64,000 bases of DNA, from NCBI RefSeq assembly GCF_004193775.1, contig NC_041004.1, positions 5,975,309-6,039,308 on the forward strand, in the 5' to 3' direction. Position numbers and translations under genes: made by a program. Every line of letters starts with the position of its first letter. The first letter of the stretch is position 1. This DNA comes from Glycine soja (taxonomy: Eukaryota > Streptophyta > Magnoliopsida > Fabales > Fabaceae). The notes below the pieces were generated by a model, which was given only the letters and a program-made list of their open reading frames with translations, had not been told where the DNA came from and made no database searches. Shown here piece by piece: positions 1 to 11,617 of this stretch.

Positions 1-1337
1 TAACTTTTGTTGCGGAGGTTAATTAGCTAGCTTTAACAGCACCCACGTTTAGGAGAAAATGCAAGAAAATCCAAAGCGGCAATAATAAAGCTGGTTGGGA
101 GTGGATTCCAAATCATCAAATCAAATTCCCCCATTGCTCCAATGAGTTGGCCTCCCGCAAATTATGCTCCAACACAATGCTCCAATCTTCTAGAAATAAG
201 GTTTAAATAAAATTTATATTAATGACATATGAATTATAATTTATTTTAAACATTTTATTAATATTTTTTTATCTTTATGTCACATCATAAATTATATTAT
301 ACCTATATTTTTTCTTTTTTTTTTCTCCCTAAATGTTGAATAAATTTTTGGGTGTTGATCAAACATTTTCTCATCTGAATTGAGCTAGATCTATCAAGTA
401 CTCATAAAGGTGATTTTTAAAGAGAGAAATGGAGGAAATATCATGATTTAAATCCCTTTTATTAACAAAATCTAACAACTAATGTATAAAAGAATTAAGC
501 AAATAATTACTCTATTGTTTTTAGTATTCATATAATTCTTATCTCTTCCCAACAAATATTACCATGCAAAAAATGTTTCTTGGGTCTGCATCAATACCCA
601 AAGATGTGGATTAAAAATGTGAATACAATCATTCAGTAAAATTTTCTTTATTATCTTAAAAATATTTTCCTTTTGAATAATAAATATAATTTTCACGATT
701 AGTTGGGTGTACTTTGCTTTTTCAGAGATGGTAGAGTGGCCCAGAGAAACTGCACCTGTCAATGGATATGAATTCAACTTTGAACAAGATCTAAACAGAA
801 CTTCTGATTTAATTGACGTGAAAGTGATGCTTTCTCAATAGCTGAATTTTTAATTGGAAAACTTTACATTGGGCACCAGAGGCCAACTACATAGGATAAT
901 CTCAGATCTTTCAGTAAGGCATGATTCCCATCAATATATTGGCAGATAACTGAAAATGTTGCATATCCGTTAATTTCTAACCATTTCAAATTCTTTGGCA
1001 AAACATATCTGAGGTTTTTGTTTTTTCCATTATTATTGTGTTGTAGGAAATTGTAGTATACTGCTCTCTATGAAGGTTATCCATTGATCCAAGGAATGAT
1101 ATATGTTGAGGTTGGATTTCCAGTACTGCTTGAATCCTGAATTTTTTCAAGTTGGGTCAGTATTTGAAATGCCCAAAGTTGCCTATACACTACTGATATG
1201 CACTTGACACCAGTTCTCTGAATGGGATAGAACTAGAAGAAAGGAATCATACATGCAAAGCTTTTGATGCAAAAGATCAAAGCGGAGGTTAGGGTCTCAT
1301 CAGTGTGGAAGGGTTCCATAATCTCCAAGAAAACATC
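1..1337. other. CNL-cluster intergenic module, copy A1, left part
   Basis: This stretch is closely similar to 21615-23014 in the same orientation; the match begins at the first base of the window, so it probably extends further left. From about 698 onward it is also similar to the sequence downstream of CNL pseudogene 1 (from about 12190). Apart from a short ORF at 728-841 I see no gene. The similarity resumes at 6584 after the chromovirus insertion. I infer it is 3'-flanking DNA of a CNL gene lying left of the window. Confidence 0.7.
728..841 (+). CDS. Short conserved ORF in module A1 (hypothetical, 37 aa)
   Basis: An ATG two bases after a good 3' splice site (ctttttcag|ag) opens a 37-codon frame containing ETAPVNGYEFNFE. 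The same exon start and frame occur at 12210-12335 (41 codons), and at 22404 with an early stop. No family is recognised. It lies where the 3'-UTR exons of CNL pseudogene 1 lie in copy A3, so it may be an untranslated exon of a CNL transcript instead of a gene. Only the conservation of the splice site and of most codons supports it. Confidence 0.25.
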   Translation: MVEWPRETAPVNGYEFNFEQDLNRTSDLIDVKVMLSQ

Positions 1338-1745
1338 TGATACGGGGTTGAGAAAAGGGGACTGGTTTTCGAGGAACCAGGGACCTCCAAAGAAAATGCT
1401 CAAAAGATAATTCTCATTTCATTCATGCCTTGCTTGATTTTATTTACATATATTTATACTATGGATTCTAACAGAATTCAGATATTTGCAGCTCAAGGAA
1501 TCAGAATCCGTTAAGCTTGTCCCCCACTACCAAGCAAGTATCAAGCAAGCTAAAATACCAAGCTAAATTCCTATCTCGCCCCTTATACATAATCTCTCAG
1601 GTATGATGGTTTAATAACTGGTCTTTTGGGCCTATTTGCTAATTGTACCCTCTGTTCTGTTGCCTCTGCATTTTCCTGATTTGCTGCCATTGTAGTAGCT
1701 CGTTCCTCTGTTATAGTGGATTGCAGTGTGTGTTCCTCCGTATCA
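1338..1745 (-). repeat. Chromovirus 1, 3' LTR
   Basis: This 408-bp LTR is downstream in element orientation. It differs from 6176-6583 at three positions. Its first ~160 bp in element orientation encode the last ~54 codons of the polyprotein, ending at the stop at 1583-1585. The LTR border falls inside an Asn codon: the terminal TGAT supplies the end of Asn and the start of Asp. Confidence 0.95.
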
Positions 1746-4700
1746 TTCCACGGCCCATGGAGAAGCACCTTGTCCTCAAGGTGAAATTCATCACGAAGGA
1801 TATCCCAATTTTCCCAAGTAGCATCATCTGGAGACAACCCTTGCCACTGAAACAAAACTTCTATGAGTGCATCACCTGTTCTGCGCGTTGGCAAGATAAC
1901 CAATGGGGCCACTGGTCGTTGCTGATCGAAGGAAATACCTGTGAATGTGTCCGACGCCACTGCTGGATCACCATGGAAGAGTTTGAGCAAGGAGCAATGA
2001 AAGACAGGGTGCAATTTGGCCTCGGGTGGAAGTTGGAGTCGATAAGCAACTTTGCCTACGCGCTCGACAACTTGAAAGGGGCCAAAAAACCGCTTAGAGA
2101 GTTTGTTCGTGACCTGCTCAGAACCTTTGGCAGAGACTTGTCGGTGAGGGCGAAGTTTAAGCAAAACCCAATCACCAGGGTTGTAAGTGACTTCACGGCG
2201 TTTGAGATCAGCTTTGTGTTTCATGGCCTCTTGTGTCTTCAACAACTTCTTGTGAATCATGTGGAAAACTTCATCACGGTCTGTGAGTATTGTATCCACA
2301 GCGTCAATGGTGGATTGACCCGCGAGGTAAGTTAGAAAATTAAAAGGCTGCTTTCTTCCAAAGGTCACTTCATAAGGCGTGGTCCCCGTGGAAGAGCTCC
2401 ATGAAGTGTTGTGAGAATACTCCGCCCAAGGAAGAAGTCTGCCCCAAGAAGTTGGTTTCTGATGGACAAAGGCCCTTAGGTATTGCTCTATAACCCGATT
2501 GATGACTTCAGTTTGTCTGTCACTCTCTGGGTGGTACGCCGAACTCATCCGTAGCTGGGTTCCACTCATGCGAAAAAGCTCCCTCCAGAAATTACTTATG
2601 AACAATGGGTCCCTATCAGACACCAAGCTTCGCGGTGGACCATGAATTTTGACTACAATGTTCAGGAACAAGGAAGCAACTGCATGCACAGTATGAGCTA
2701 TGGGCAACATTCCTAAATGAACTCCCTTGGAGAATCGATCAACAACAACAAGTATTACGGTATGGCCCTGGTAAGGTGGTAACCCAGTAATGAAGTCAAG
2801 AGAAAGATCCTCCCAAGGCTGCCGGGGAACTGGTAGTGGACATAATAGGCCAGGCTTCTTCTTTGTTTCATATTTTGTGCATTGACATTCAAAGCAATTG
2901 GCGACAAAGGTGGAGACATCACTACACATTCCTGACCAAAAGAAGTTCTCAGAAAGCCTGGTCAGAGTTTTGGTGATTCCGGCATGGCCCCCAGTAGGGG
3001 TAGCGTGATACTCTCTGAGCAGAGTGGGAATGATGGGTAGATCGCGAGGAAGCCAAATTCGATTGCGAAAGAGGATAAAATCGTCAGTTAAGGTAAACCC
3101 CTCGAAGCTGGAAGGATCAGTTGTGATGTTCTGACGTTGTCGGAGATAATCATCATGAAGTTTCAGTTGTTGAGTGAGTTCCTCCAAGAAGGTGAAGCAG
3201 GGAACTGAAAGAATCATGTAGAGAGTGGAGGAATTAATAGGAGCGCGCGACAGGGCATCTGCTGCTTGGTTGTGGGCTCCTGATCGATACATGATCTGAT
3301 AATCATAGCCCATGAGACGGGCCAAATACATGTGTTGTTCTGGTGTCTGCACAGCTTGAGTGAGAAGTTCCTTAAGACTTTTATGGTCCGTCAGAATGAT
3401 AAATCTGTGACCCAGCAGGTATTGGCGCCACTTCTTGATGGCGGCCGTGATTGCAAAGAGTTCGCGAACGTAGGTGGAGGAGCAAAGTAATTTGGCGCTA
3501 AATGGTTTGCTGAAAAACGCAATTGGGTGACCTTTCTGAGATAGAATGGCACCCATACCCACTCCCGAAGCGTCTGTTTCCACTGTGAAGGGAATACTAA
3601 AGTCCGACAAGGCTAGTACTGGGGGAGAGGATAACGCCTGCTTCAAATTTTCAAACGCAAGTTGAGTTTCCGACGTCCACTGTAAAGGGTCAACGGTCGT
3701 TGCTTTGACCAAAGGGGCAGCAATGGTGGCATACCCTCGTATAAAGCGATGATAGAACCCTGCTAAGCCCAGGAAACTGCGAACCACCTTAGTGGTCTGA
3801 GGCACAGGCCATTGCTAAATGGCAGTGATCTTGGAAGGAAGGGGCTCGACACCGGAATGCGAAACCAGATGGCCAAGGTACTCGACCTGAAGTTGAGCAA
3901 AGAAGCATTTAGAAAACTTGAGGACGAAGTGATTGGCAAGCAATACCTGGAATGTAAGCTCTAAATGGTGTAAATGGTCATCCATGGAGTGACTATAAAC
4001 AAGAATGTCGTCGAAGAAGACGATGATGAACCGACGGAGGTAAGGCCTGAAAATCTGGTTCATAGTGGTCTGAAATGAAAAAGGGGCATTGTTGAGCCCA
4101 AATGGCATGACTTTAAACTCATAATGGCCGTGATGAGTCCTAAAAGCGGTTTTCGGTATGTCTCCGGGATGCATTCGAATTTGGTGATACCCCTGCAGAA
4201 GGTCAAGTTTCGAAAAGTAACAAGCTCCGCCTAATTCGTCCAAGAGCTCGTCGATGGTCGGAATTGGAAATCAGTCACGCACCGTCAAGGCATTTAGGGC
4301 CCTATAATCCACACAAAAGCGCCACGACCCATCGCTTTTCTTAACCAAGAGCACCAGAGATGAAAAGGGATTGGTGCTTGGCTGAATGAGTCCCCTCTGA
4401 AGCATCGAATCCACCTGTTCTTCAATTTCGCGCTTTTGATAATGAGGGTATCGATAAAGTCTCACGTTGACCGGAGCTGCGTGCGGTAACAAATGAATGT
4501 GGTGGTCAGTGTGTCTCGGAGGTGGGAGGGACTGAGGGGGTTGGAAAAGGGAGTCGAATTTGTCAAGGAGTGTTTGGACGGGCTGAGGAAGAAGGTGGGT
4601 CGCTGAATTGAGGTCCGGTAATAGGGTGATATGATAATACATGGCATTATCTGGCTTTCAGGATAAACGGCGGAAGGAGGATAGGGAAGTCAAGGAAGCA

Positions 4701-6154
4701 TCCATGTCTCCTTGTAGTGTGATCAGACCACCATTATGAAAGAACTTCATGAGGAGCGTATTGTAATCCGTCAATACTGGTCCCAGTGACTTCAACCACT
4801 GAACGCCCAACACCACGTTCGCGCCGGAAATGGGAAGAACATATAAGTCAACGTGAAAATTGTGAGCCTGAATGGTGACCAGAATTTCCTCGCAGATGGT
4901 GTTGCACTCGAGTTGGTTGCCATTGCCAACCATGACACGCAGGGGGGTTGTGGTTCTGCAAGGGAGGCTCAATTGGGTCACTAGCTGCTGCTGAATGAAG
5001 TTATGAGTGCTCCCGTCATCTACAAGGAGCACTACATCGTTGCTGGCAATCGTGGCAATGAAACGGAGCGTTTCAGGAGCTAGGTGGCCCGCCATGGAAT
5101 TCAAACTCAATTGGGCCGGGTACGGGTCAGGGTTATGGGTCGGGTCAAAAGGTGGGTCCGGGTCAGGGTCCAAGTTGGTTATAAGAGGTGAGTCAGGGAT
5201 GGTTAGGGTATCGCCGTCCTCAGCAAGAAGGAGAAATACCCGAGAGGCACACCGGTGTCCTCGATGGTATTTCTCATCACAGCTGAAGCAAAGTCCTCGT
5301 TCCCGGCGAGAAACTATCTCGTCCGAGGTGAGGCGCTTGAACGGCGGGGGTGGGTTGGGGCGAGGATTTGGGGAGGGTAAAGGAGGGTTCTGTTTGGGAG
5401 AGGGTGAGGGAAAAGAGGGTGGGGAAGGAGAATGGAGAGGTGGGGTGGGGAAAAAAGGGCCGGAGGTTGGTCGCGGACGGTTGGGGGGAAGGAGGGGCTG
5501 CGACTCAAGGAATTTTTCTTCCTGAAGTTTGGCGAGGCCCGCGGCTTAGGTGAGGGTAAGGGGTTGGTGGGCTTGGACTTCACGACGGATTTCTGGCGTG
5601 AGGCCGGAAATGAAACAGCCAATGAGGAAGGTAGGGGGAATGCCAATGATGCGGTTCACGATATCCTCAAACTCCGACAGGTAATTGGTGACTGTGGTTT
5701 TCTGGGTAAGCTTGCAAAGGGTTCCAATGGGATCCTCGTATTGAGACGGCGCAAACCTGGTCTGAAGCGCCTGGATGAACGCCGGCCACGACGTGAATTG
5801 CGCGTTGCCGGACATCCACTGAAACCATGAGAGGGCTCGACCCTCCATGTAGAAGGATGCAATTTGGAGACGTTCGTGCTCAGGGGTCCCATGGTAATAA
5901 AAAAATTGATTGACCTTAAAAATCCAGCCAACGGGGTCCGTCCAATCGAAACGAGGAACCTCTAATTTGAGTCTGTGTTGTCGTGCAGGATTGGGATTGA
6001 CGCGAGGCAAGGAAGAGGAATTGGCAGGCGTGGGGTGGGCGAGATGCTGGATAAGGTCGTCAATTTTGTGAGATAAGGACAATTGCTGGGTGGTGAGGGC
6101 TACGAGAATTTCTTCGAGCTTGGTCGAAGAGGTTAATGGAGGTGGGTCAGACAT
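1583..6154 (-). pseudogene. Chromovirus 1 gag-pol polyprotein with four in-frame stops
   Basis: One frame runs from the Met at 6154 to the stop at 1583. In order it holds: Gag capsid (about 6150-5550; DPVGWIFK, SWFQWM region); a CCHC zinc knuckle near 5250-5295; an aspartic protease with VDDGSTHNF near 5000-5035; reverse transcriptase (about 4640-3830) with FFDDILVY near 4000-4025; RNase H (about 3740-3300); integrase with HHCC and D-D-E regions (about 3040-2300); and a chromodomain (FQWQGLSPDDATWENW, about 1800-1860). The tail (RPKRPVIKPSYL) lies inside the LTR. Stops are TAA 5546-5548, TGA 4658-4660, TGA 4271-4273 and TAG 3815-3817. All lie in the same frame and there are no frameshifts. 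An integrase motif usually read as SDGQTEV is SDRQTEV here. Confidence 0.93.
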
Positions 6155-6160
6155 GGGAGG

Positions 6161-6174
6161 CAATGAAAGCACCA
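6161..6174 (-). other. Chromovirus 1 primer binding site
   Basis: One base inside the 5' LTR the minus strand reads TGGTGCTTTCATTG. It starts with TGG, as needed to pair with a tRNA CCA end, but it is not the initiator-Met site (TGGTATCAGAGC) found in the SIRE element. Chromovirus 2 has nearly the same string. I cannot name the tRNA with confidence. Confidence 0.6.
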
Positions 6175-6175
6175 C

Positions 6176-6583
6176 TGATACGGGGTTGAGAAAAGGGGAC
6201 TGGTTTTCGAGGAACCAGGGACCTCCAAAGAAAATGCTCAAAAGATAATTCTCATTTCATTCATGCCTTGCTTGATTTTATTTACATATATTTATACTAT
6301 GGATTCTAACAGAATTCGGATATTTGCAGCTCAAGGAATCAGAATCCGTTAAGCTTGTCCCCCACTACCAAGCAAGTATCAAGCAAGCTAAAATACCAAG
6401 CTAAATTCCTATCTCGCCCCTTATACATAATCTCTAAGGTATGATGGTTTAATAACTGGTCTTTTGGGCCTATTTGCTAATTGTACCCTCTGTTCTGTTG
6501 CCTCTGCATTTTCTTGATTTGCTGCCATTGTAGTAGCTCGTTCCTCTGTTATAGTGGATTGCAGTGTGTGTTCCTCCGTATCA
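6176..6583 (-). repeat. Chromovirus 1, 5' LTR
   Basis: A 408-bp LTR, TG...CA ended, followed by the ACATC target duplication at 6584-6588. A TATA-like box on the minus strand (plus-strand tttata, 6291-6296) is the likely promoter of the element. Confidence 0.95.
6291..6296 (-). promoter_or_regulatory. TATA-like box of chromovirus 1 5' LTR
   Basis: The minus strand reads TATAAATATA here, mid-LTR, in the place expected for the U3/R border. Chromovirus 2 and the solo LTR at 17878-18293 have a TATA-like run in a similar place, which supports the assignment. There is no transcript evidence. Confidence 0.4.
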
Positions 6584-7907
6584 ACATCAAACTTCCATAA
6601 GAAAAGCTTGAGCACCTCTTTGGTACAGGCTTCGTATGGCAAGTCATTTTGAATCCAAACAAAAACTCCGGAAGTTTGAAGGATGAATGATGGCTGATGA
6701 TGGGTAAGGTTTTTGATCATTGGCATTTTAATGGAAGTACAAAATCAAAGATATATATGGAAGTCAAATAAATTTCAGAGGTGAAACTCCACTACAATAG
6801 CCCAAGTTTAGTTTATTCATGACCATGATTCTTTTTTCATACTATTCAAATGACATAATCTTAAAATTTTATTTTTTTCGTGGCTTGTCAGAATGCACAA
6901 CTTCTAAACAGCTGGACATTCCAACATTGTACAATTTTTTGGTTTCAAAAGAGTAATCATTAAGAAATGTTCTGATTTATGATTTGGCAAACATCCATAG
7001 CTTACCACTTTTTCTTAAAACAGTTTAAAAATTAACTACATTATTTTGTTTTAAAACATCCATAGAATGTGTCCATCTTGCTTCGATTGAGAAACATAAT
7101 AATGTACTGATGCTATAACTCTTTTCATAGTTGAATAAAATCTGATTGCTGCAGACATCTGGGTATTTTCTGTGTAGCTTGTTCACAAAATTTGATATCA
7201 AAAACTTCTCTTACCATTTTTTTGTGTTGGATTATTTGCGTCACCAAAATGTAGTTCAGTGTTTCAATCACATCCTAGAGGTGCTTCACAACATGTGCGT
7301 TGAAGCAAAATAGCATCAGTAGATGCATTGCTATATAAATAGTATTTTGTGTATAAAGCTGATCTTGCAGGACTAAGGGTGGAGGAAGTCGTGGCAAGTT
7401 CTGAAGATAGAAGAGTGCTTTGGATAAGGGAAGATAATAGGATTGATACAGGCCTTAAGCCATGACTTGGCCTGATCGGATAGGTAATATCTATTAACTT
7501 CACCAAAACATTAAAGCTTCTTATTCTATGAGGGTAATACCAAATATTCGTTAACCAAATTAACAATCACACCTTATATGATTTGAAATAACAAAAAATA
7601 AATTATAGTTCCAGTCTAGTATCTCTATGAAAATTATCAAAATATAACTTTAACAGGGAATAAAAAAAAGAAAGGACAAATAAGATAATGTTTGTTTCCT
7701 TCTTAATCTTAATATTTTATTTTTCCTCCCATTCTTTACCTCAATTTTGTAAGCTATGTGAAACTTGTATGATTTAGAACACTATAAAAACAATGACAAA
7801 GGAATAGGAAATAGAGGGTCATAGGTAGGAGTAGATTGTTGTCTGTCTGAGAAGGGAAGTCCTGATATCAGTCATCATCTATAAACTATAATGCATCAAG
7901 CTTATCA
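6584..7907. other. CNL-cluster intergenic module, copy A1, right part
   Basis: This continues module A1 after the chromovirus. It is similar to 23010-23753 plus 28983-29616 (copy A2), and more distantly to about 12800-14310 (copy A3). It ends about 85 bp before the start codon of CNL pseudogene 1, so the 3' part probably includes that gene's promoter. No real ORF is seen. The segment at about 7368-7468 matches the exon-like piece at 13687-13864 but is degenerate. Confidence 0.7.
7783..7790 (+). promoter_or_regulatory. Possible TATA box of CNL pseudogene 1
   Basis: The sequence cactataaaaac lies about 200 bp upstream of the ATG at 7992 and is kept in module A2 near 29488. The spacing would suit a plant core promoter with a short leader. 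Weak evidence only. Confidence 0.25.
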
Positions 7908-7991
7908 TTAACAATTTGGTTCTTTTTAGATAAATTTCTTTAAAAACACTTACAGAAGAAAAAAATAAAATGCATTAAGGTTCTTGACATC

Positions 7992-10900
7992 ATGGCTGGG
8001 GCAGTTGGTGGTGCATTCCTCTCTGCTTTCCTTGATGTTGTGTTCGACAAGCTGTCTACAGATGAGGTTGTTGACTTCATCCGTGGAAAGAAGCTTGACC
8101 TCAATTTGCTTGAGAACTTGAAGAGCACTCTGAGTGTGGTTGGAGCTGTGCTTGATGATGCTGAGAAGAAACAAACCAAACTCTCCTGTGTCAACCAGTG
8201 GCTCATCGAACTCAAAGATGCTCTCTATGATGCCGATGACTTGCTGGATGAAATTTGTACCAAAGTTGCAGCTCAAAAGAAGGTAAGTAAAGTGTTTTCT
8301 CGCTTTACTGATAGGAAAATTGCCAGTAAGTTGGAAAAAATAGTTGACAAATTAGATAAAGTTTTAGGAGGCATGAAGGGTCTTCCTTTGCAAGTGATGG
8401 CAGGGGAGATGAACGAGTCATGGAGCCAACAACATCTCTGGAAGATGGATATGGTATGTATGGTAGGGATACAGACAAGGAGGGCATAATGAAGTTTTTG
8501 TTGTCAGATGATAGCAGTGGTAGTGTACAAGTGTCTGTGATCGCTATTGTAGGCATGGGTGGGGTTGGAAAAACCACTTTAGCCCGATCTGTGTTCAACA
8601 ATGACAATTTGAAGCAGATGTTTGATTTAAATGCATGGGTTTGTGTTTCTGATCAATTTGATATTGTGAAAGTCACAAAAACTATGATAGAGCAAATCAC
8701 GGAAGAGTCATGTAAATCGAATGATCTAAACTTGCTTCAACTTGAATTGATGGACAAACTGAAAGTTAAATTCTTAATTGTCTTGGATGATGTATGGGTC
8801 GAGGATTATGATAATTGGAGTAATCTTACAAAACCATTTCTACATGGAACAAGGGGAAGTAAAATTCTCTTGACAACCCGCAATGAAAATGTAGTGAATG
8901 TAGTCCCTTACCATATTGTTCAAGTTTGTCCTCTAAGTAAATTGTCAAATGAAGATTGTTGGATAGTGTTTGCAAACCATGCATTTCTTCCCTCAAAATC
9001 AAGTGGGGAGGATAGAAGAGCTTTAGAAAAAATTGGAAGGGAGATTGTTAATAAGTGTAATGGATTGCCTTTAAGTAGCACGGTCACTCGGAGGTATGTT
9101 GAGGAGAGAGCATGCTATTAGGGATTGGAAATAATATACTTGAAAGTGACATTTGGGAACTGCCTGAAAGTCAGTGTAAAATTATTCCAGCCTTGAGAAT
9201 TAGTTATCATTATCTCCCTCCACATCCGAAACGGTGCTTTGTTTATTGTTCATTATACCCCAAAGATTATGAATTTCAAAAGAATGACTTGATCTTGTTG
9301 TGGATGGCTGAAGATCTTTTGAAGCTTCCAAACAGAGGAAAGGCGTTAGAAGTTGGTTACGAGTATTTTGATGATTTAGTTTCGAGATAATTTTTTCAAC
9401 GTTCAAGTAATCGAACTTGGGGCAATTATTTTGTAATGCATGACCTTGTGCATGATCTAGCATTATCCCTTGGTGGAGAATTCTATTTAAGATCGGAAGA
9501 ACTTGGAAAAGAAACCAAGATTGGTATGAAGACTCGTCATTTGTCAGTTACAAAGTTCAGTGATCCAATCTCAGACATTGAAGTTTTTGACAAACTACAA
9601 TCTTTGAGAACTTTCTTGGAAATTGATTTTAAAGATTCTCCGTTCAACAAGGAAAAGGAACCTGGTATTGTAGTGTCGAAGCTTAAGTGCTTGAGAGTTT
9701 TATCATTTTGTGGCTTTGCAAGTCTGGATGTTTTGCCTGATTCAATAGGTAAATTGATCCACTTGTGTTATTTAAATCTCTCTTTTACAAGTATAAGAAC
9801 ACTGCCGGAGTCATTGTGTAATTTGTACAATCTACAAACTCTGGTGTTGTCTTATTGCAAAATGTTGACCAGGTTGCCTACTGACATGCAAAATCTTATA
9901 AACTTGTGTCATCTTCATATTGATGGTACTCCTATAGGAAAGATGCCTAGAGGAATGAGAATGTTAAGTCATTTGCAGCATTTGGATATCTTTATTGTGG
10001 GCAAGCACCAAGAAAACGGAATCAAAGAACTGGGGACACTTTCAAATCTTCATGGTTCGCTTTCTATTAGGAATTTGGAGAATGTAACCAGAAGCAATGA
10101 AGCATTGGAGGCTAGGATTCTGGATAAGAAGCACATTAATCATTTATCCTTGCAATGGTCTAATGGCACCGACTTCCAAACTAAATTAGATGTACTGTGC
10201 AAATTAAAACCTCACCAAGGCCTGGAATCTCTATCAGTATGGGGTTATAATGGAACCATATTTCCAGATATGGTGGGAAATTTTTACTACCACAACTTGA
10301 CAAGTCTAAGTTCACTTGATTGTGATAACTGTTGTGTGCTTCCTTCGCTTGGGCAACTACCATCTCTTAAGAAGCTCTATATTTCAAGATTGAAGTCAGT
10401 GAAGACTGTTGATGCAGGGTTTTACAAGACTGAAGATTGTCCTTCTGTGACTCCCTTTTCTTCCCTTGAAACCTAGAAATTTATATCATGTGTTGCTGGG
10501 AGTTGTGGAGTATCCCTGAGTCAGACGCCTTTCCTCTACTCAAGTCTCTCAAAATAATGGATTGCTCCAAACTAAGGGGAGATTTGCCAAATCACCTTCC
10601 TGCTCTGGAAACACTTACAATTATGAATTACAAGCTTCTTGTTTCTTCTCTCCCTAGGGCTCCTACCCTTAAGAGATTAGAGATATGTAAAAGCAACAAT
10701 TTGTATCGTTGAATGTGTTTCCTCTTTTGTTGGAATCGATAGATGTAGAAGGAAGCCCAATGGTGGAGTCCATGATCGAGGCCATCACCCGCATCGAGCC
10801 AACTTGCCTCCAACATTTAGCATTGAGGGATTGTTCGTCAGCCATATCTTTTCCGGGTGGTCGTCTACTTGCATCTCTGAAGGATCTGTGTATCGGCGAT

Positions 10901-11617
10901 CTTAAAAATCTGGAATCACTGGTCCTATATAATAGTTGTGATTCTCTCACGTCTCTTCCATTGGTTTCAGGGGAAGAGTCATTTAAGAGTCTGTGTTCTT
11001 TGAGAATTTTCTGATGCCCCAACTTTGTATCATTCTGGAGAGAAGGATTGCCTGCGCCCAATTTGACTGAAAGTGAAGTTTTCGATTGCGACAAGTTGAA
11101 GTCATTACCTGACAAAATGAGTACTCTTCTCCCAAAGTTAGAATATCTCCACATATCCGACTGCCCAGAAATTGAGTCGTTTCCAGAAGGGGGTATGCCA
11201 CCTAACCTGAGAACAGTTTGGATTGAGAATTGTGAGAAACTACTGAGCGGCCTAGCATGGCCATCCATGGGCATGCTTACCCATCTCTATCTTTTTGGTC
11301 CATGTGATGGCATCAAGTCCTTCCCTAAGGAGGGTTTGCTGCTTCCCTCCCTCATGTCTCTGTATCTATATAACTTATCAAATCTGGAGATGTTGGACTG
11401 CACAGGGCTTTTCCATCTCTCATCCCTCCAAGAATTAACCATAGGGGGATGTCCTTTGCTGGAGAATATGGTGGGAGAAAGGCTTCCTGTCTCTCTAATA
11501 AAATTAACCATAAAGAGTTGTCTTTTGCTGGAAAAACAATGCCGCAGGAAGCACCCTCAAATTTGGCCTAAAATATCCCATATCCGAGGCATTAATGTTG
11601 ATGGTAGATGGATTTAG
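7992..11617 (+). pseudogene. CC-NB-LRR disease-resistance pseudogene 1
   Basis: CNL proteins are cytoplasmic immune receptors: a coiled coil, an ATP-binding NB-ARC switch, and LRRs for recognition. All parts are present in order. The CC runs from the ATG at 7992 (MAGAVGGAFLSAFLDVVFDK, with LKDALYDADDLLDEI). The P-loop GMGGVGKTT is at 8552-8578, kinase-2 LIVLDDVW at 8774-8797, GLPL near 9060-9075 and MHD at 9436-9444. LRRs run to the stop at 11617. Compared with the copy at 60235, the frame is broken by a 7-bp deletion at 8424/8425, single-base insertions near 9073 and 9130, TAA at 9388-9390, a 1-bp loss near 10471, a 2-bp gain near 10696, and TGA at 11012-11014. Two blocks of LRR codons are missing near 10917 and 10968. 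The relation to soybean Rps1-k/RPP13-like CNLs is from memory of the family. Confidence 0.95.

Larger units (their letters stand above)
1338..6583 (-). mobile_element. Ty3/gypsy chromovirus 1 (Reina-like size), young, full length
   Basis: A 5246-bp element flanked by a 5-bp target duplication ACATC (1333-1337 and 6584-6588). The undisturbed site is present in module A2 near 23014. Two 408-bp LTRs start TGATACGG and end CCGTATCA and differ at three positions, so the insertion is recent. The coding order on the minus strand is Gag, protease, reverse transcriptase, RNase H, integrase, chromodomain, which defines a chromovirus. The small size and short LTRs suggest the Reina lineage, which is an inference. 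The single long frame is broken by four stop codons. Confidence 0.95.

Noticed and set aside
1643..2335. 230-codon plus-strand frame
   Set aside because: It is antisense to the chromovirus 1 integrase/chromodomain frame and has no recognisable domain; a shadow of the minus-strand gene.
5007..5830. Overlapping plus-strand frames rich in Gly/Arg/Glu
   Set aside because: Antisense to the Pro/Ser-rich linker of chromovirus 1 Gag; composition explains them.
6421..6726. 101-codon minus frame joining host DNA to the polyprotein tail
   Set aside because: A chance in-frame fusion of host sequence with the tail encoded in the 5' LTR; the host part is a non-coding module sequence and is not joined to the tail in A2.
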